Assembly: GCF_031755915.1 (NCBI RefSeq) | Contig: NC_083382.1 | Location: forward strand, 28,248,001 to 28,312,000 | Source: Ziziphus jujuba | Taxonomy: Eukaryota > Streptophyta > Magnoliopsida > Rosales > Rhamnaceae | DNA: 64,000 nucleotides | Reading direction: 5' to 3' | Shown: one piece after another, positions 63,701 through 64,000 of the stretch | How the letters are laid out: every line of letters starts with the position of its first letter | Position numbering within the stretch: the first letter of the stretch is position 1 | Notes under the pieces: generated by a model | The model's database searches: none | The model's input: the letters and a program-made list of their open reading frames with translations, nothing else | Told to the model about the DNA's origin: nothing | Translations under genes and position numbers: made by a program

Positions 63701-64000
63701 AATGTATGTTTTATGAAGCAATGTAATTTGATTTGTTGTGATTTTTTTTTTCCCTATATTAGATGTCTAATTTTATGAGACCGTCTTATATATACAATTG
63801 GTTATAAGATAAGTAAAAATTATGAATTAAATAGCATTGCATGATCAAGTCACACTTAATATTAACAATTCCAACGTTTTTTATTTTCATTTTTTTTAAT
63901 AAAAGAATTCCAATATTGAGTTTGAGAAAACAGCCAACCACCTTATAGAGTCCAATTATTAATAACATAAATACTCAACAAAAAACTTTTTGTGGAAGAA
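60764..64000. other. Upstream region of AUG5 and intergenic DNA
   Basis: 60764-61300 is the likely 5' UTR and promoter of AUG5 (less AT-rich, pyrimidine stretches). 61300-64000 is AT-rich with poly-T/poly-A runs and a (TTTC)n at about 62149-62168. No convincing coding sequence or RNA gene. Confidence 0.6.

Overview
This is nuclear DNA from a flowering plant, most likely a eudicot (perhaps a rosid; the species cannot be named from sequence alone). The grounds are an AT-rich base composition, GT-AG introns, long poly-A/poly-T and CT/TA microsatellites, Ty1-copia retrotransposons primed by initiator tRNA-Met, and plant-specific families: plant serpins, a GARP (G2-like) transcription factor, a pollen Ole e 1/proline-rich protein and AUGMIN subunit 5.

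Layout. 1-4178 is a 3'-truncated Ty1-copia copy preceded by a rearranged 284-bp tandem duplication. 4198-6833 holds the 3' exons of a GARP/HHO-like transcription factor whose 5' end is lost against the copia remnant. 8337-49369 is a serpin cluster, all on the minus strand: seven genes with intact two-exon frames (A2, A3, A4, B2, B3, B4, B5 in the labels used here) and about seven pseudogenes. The cluster is built from a repeated unit in the order type1(pseudo)-type2-type3-type4-type5. Unit A covers about 10549-18750 plus 29761-30525, and unit B about 30806-44479. Remnants of further units flank them (8337-10547, and 45906-49369). Unit A's type-5 gene is split by a 10.5-kb nest: an outer copia (19212-29760) that carries a hAT-like MITE (20515-21079, 8-bp target duplication) and an inner copia (23220-28354, 5-bp target duplication). 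A solo LTR with a 5-bp target duplication sits in the intron of A2. In unit B a PIF/Harbinger DNA transposon (38401-43011) with its usual two genes, both decayed, lies between B4 and B5. 50510-51657 encodes a secreted Ole e 1/proline-rich protein (minus). 55174-60763 is a complete ten-exon AUGMIN5 gene (minus). The remainder is AT-rich intergenic DNA in which I see no genes.

Most interesting signal. The serpin paralogues are nearly identical along most of their length, but the codons of the reactive-centre loop, which sets protease specificity, are rewritten. A3 and B3 differ at four consecutive loop codons (seven base changes, all replacement). A2 and B2 differ at eight of about eleven loop residues, with a predicted P1 change from Leu to Arg. 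The cluster looks like a birth-and-death array of protease-inhibitor baits under diversifying selection or local conversion, with transposons breaking it up. All annotation here is by eye; splice sites were placed by reading frame and GT-AG rules, and no database was searched.
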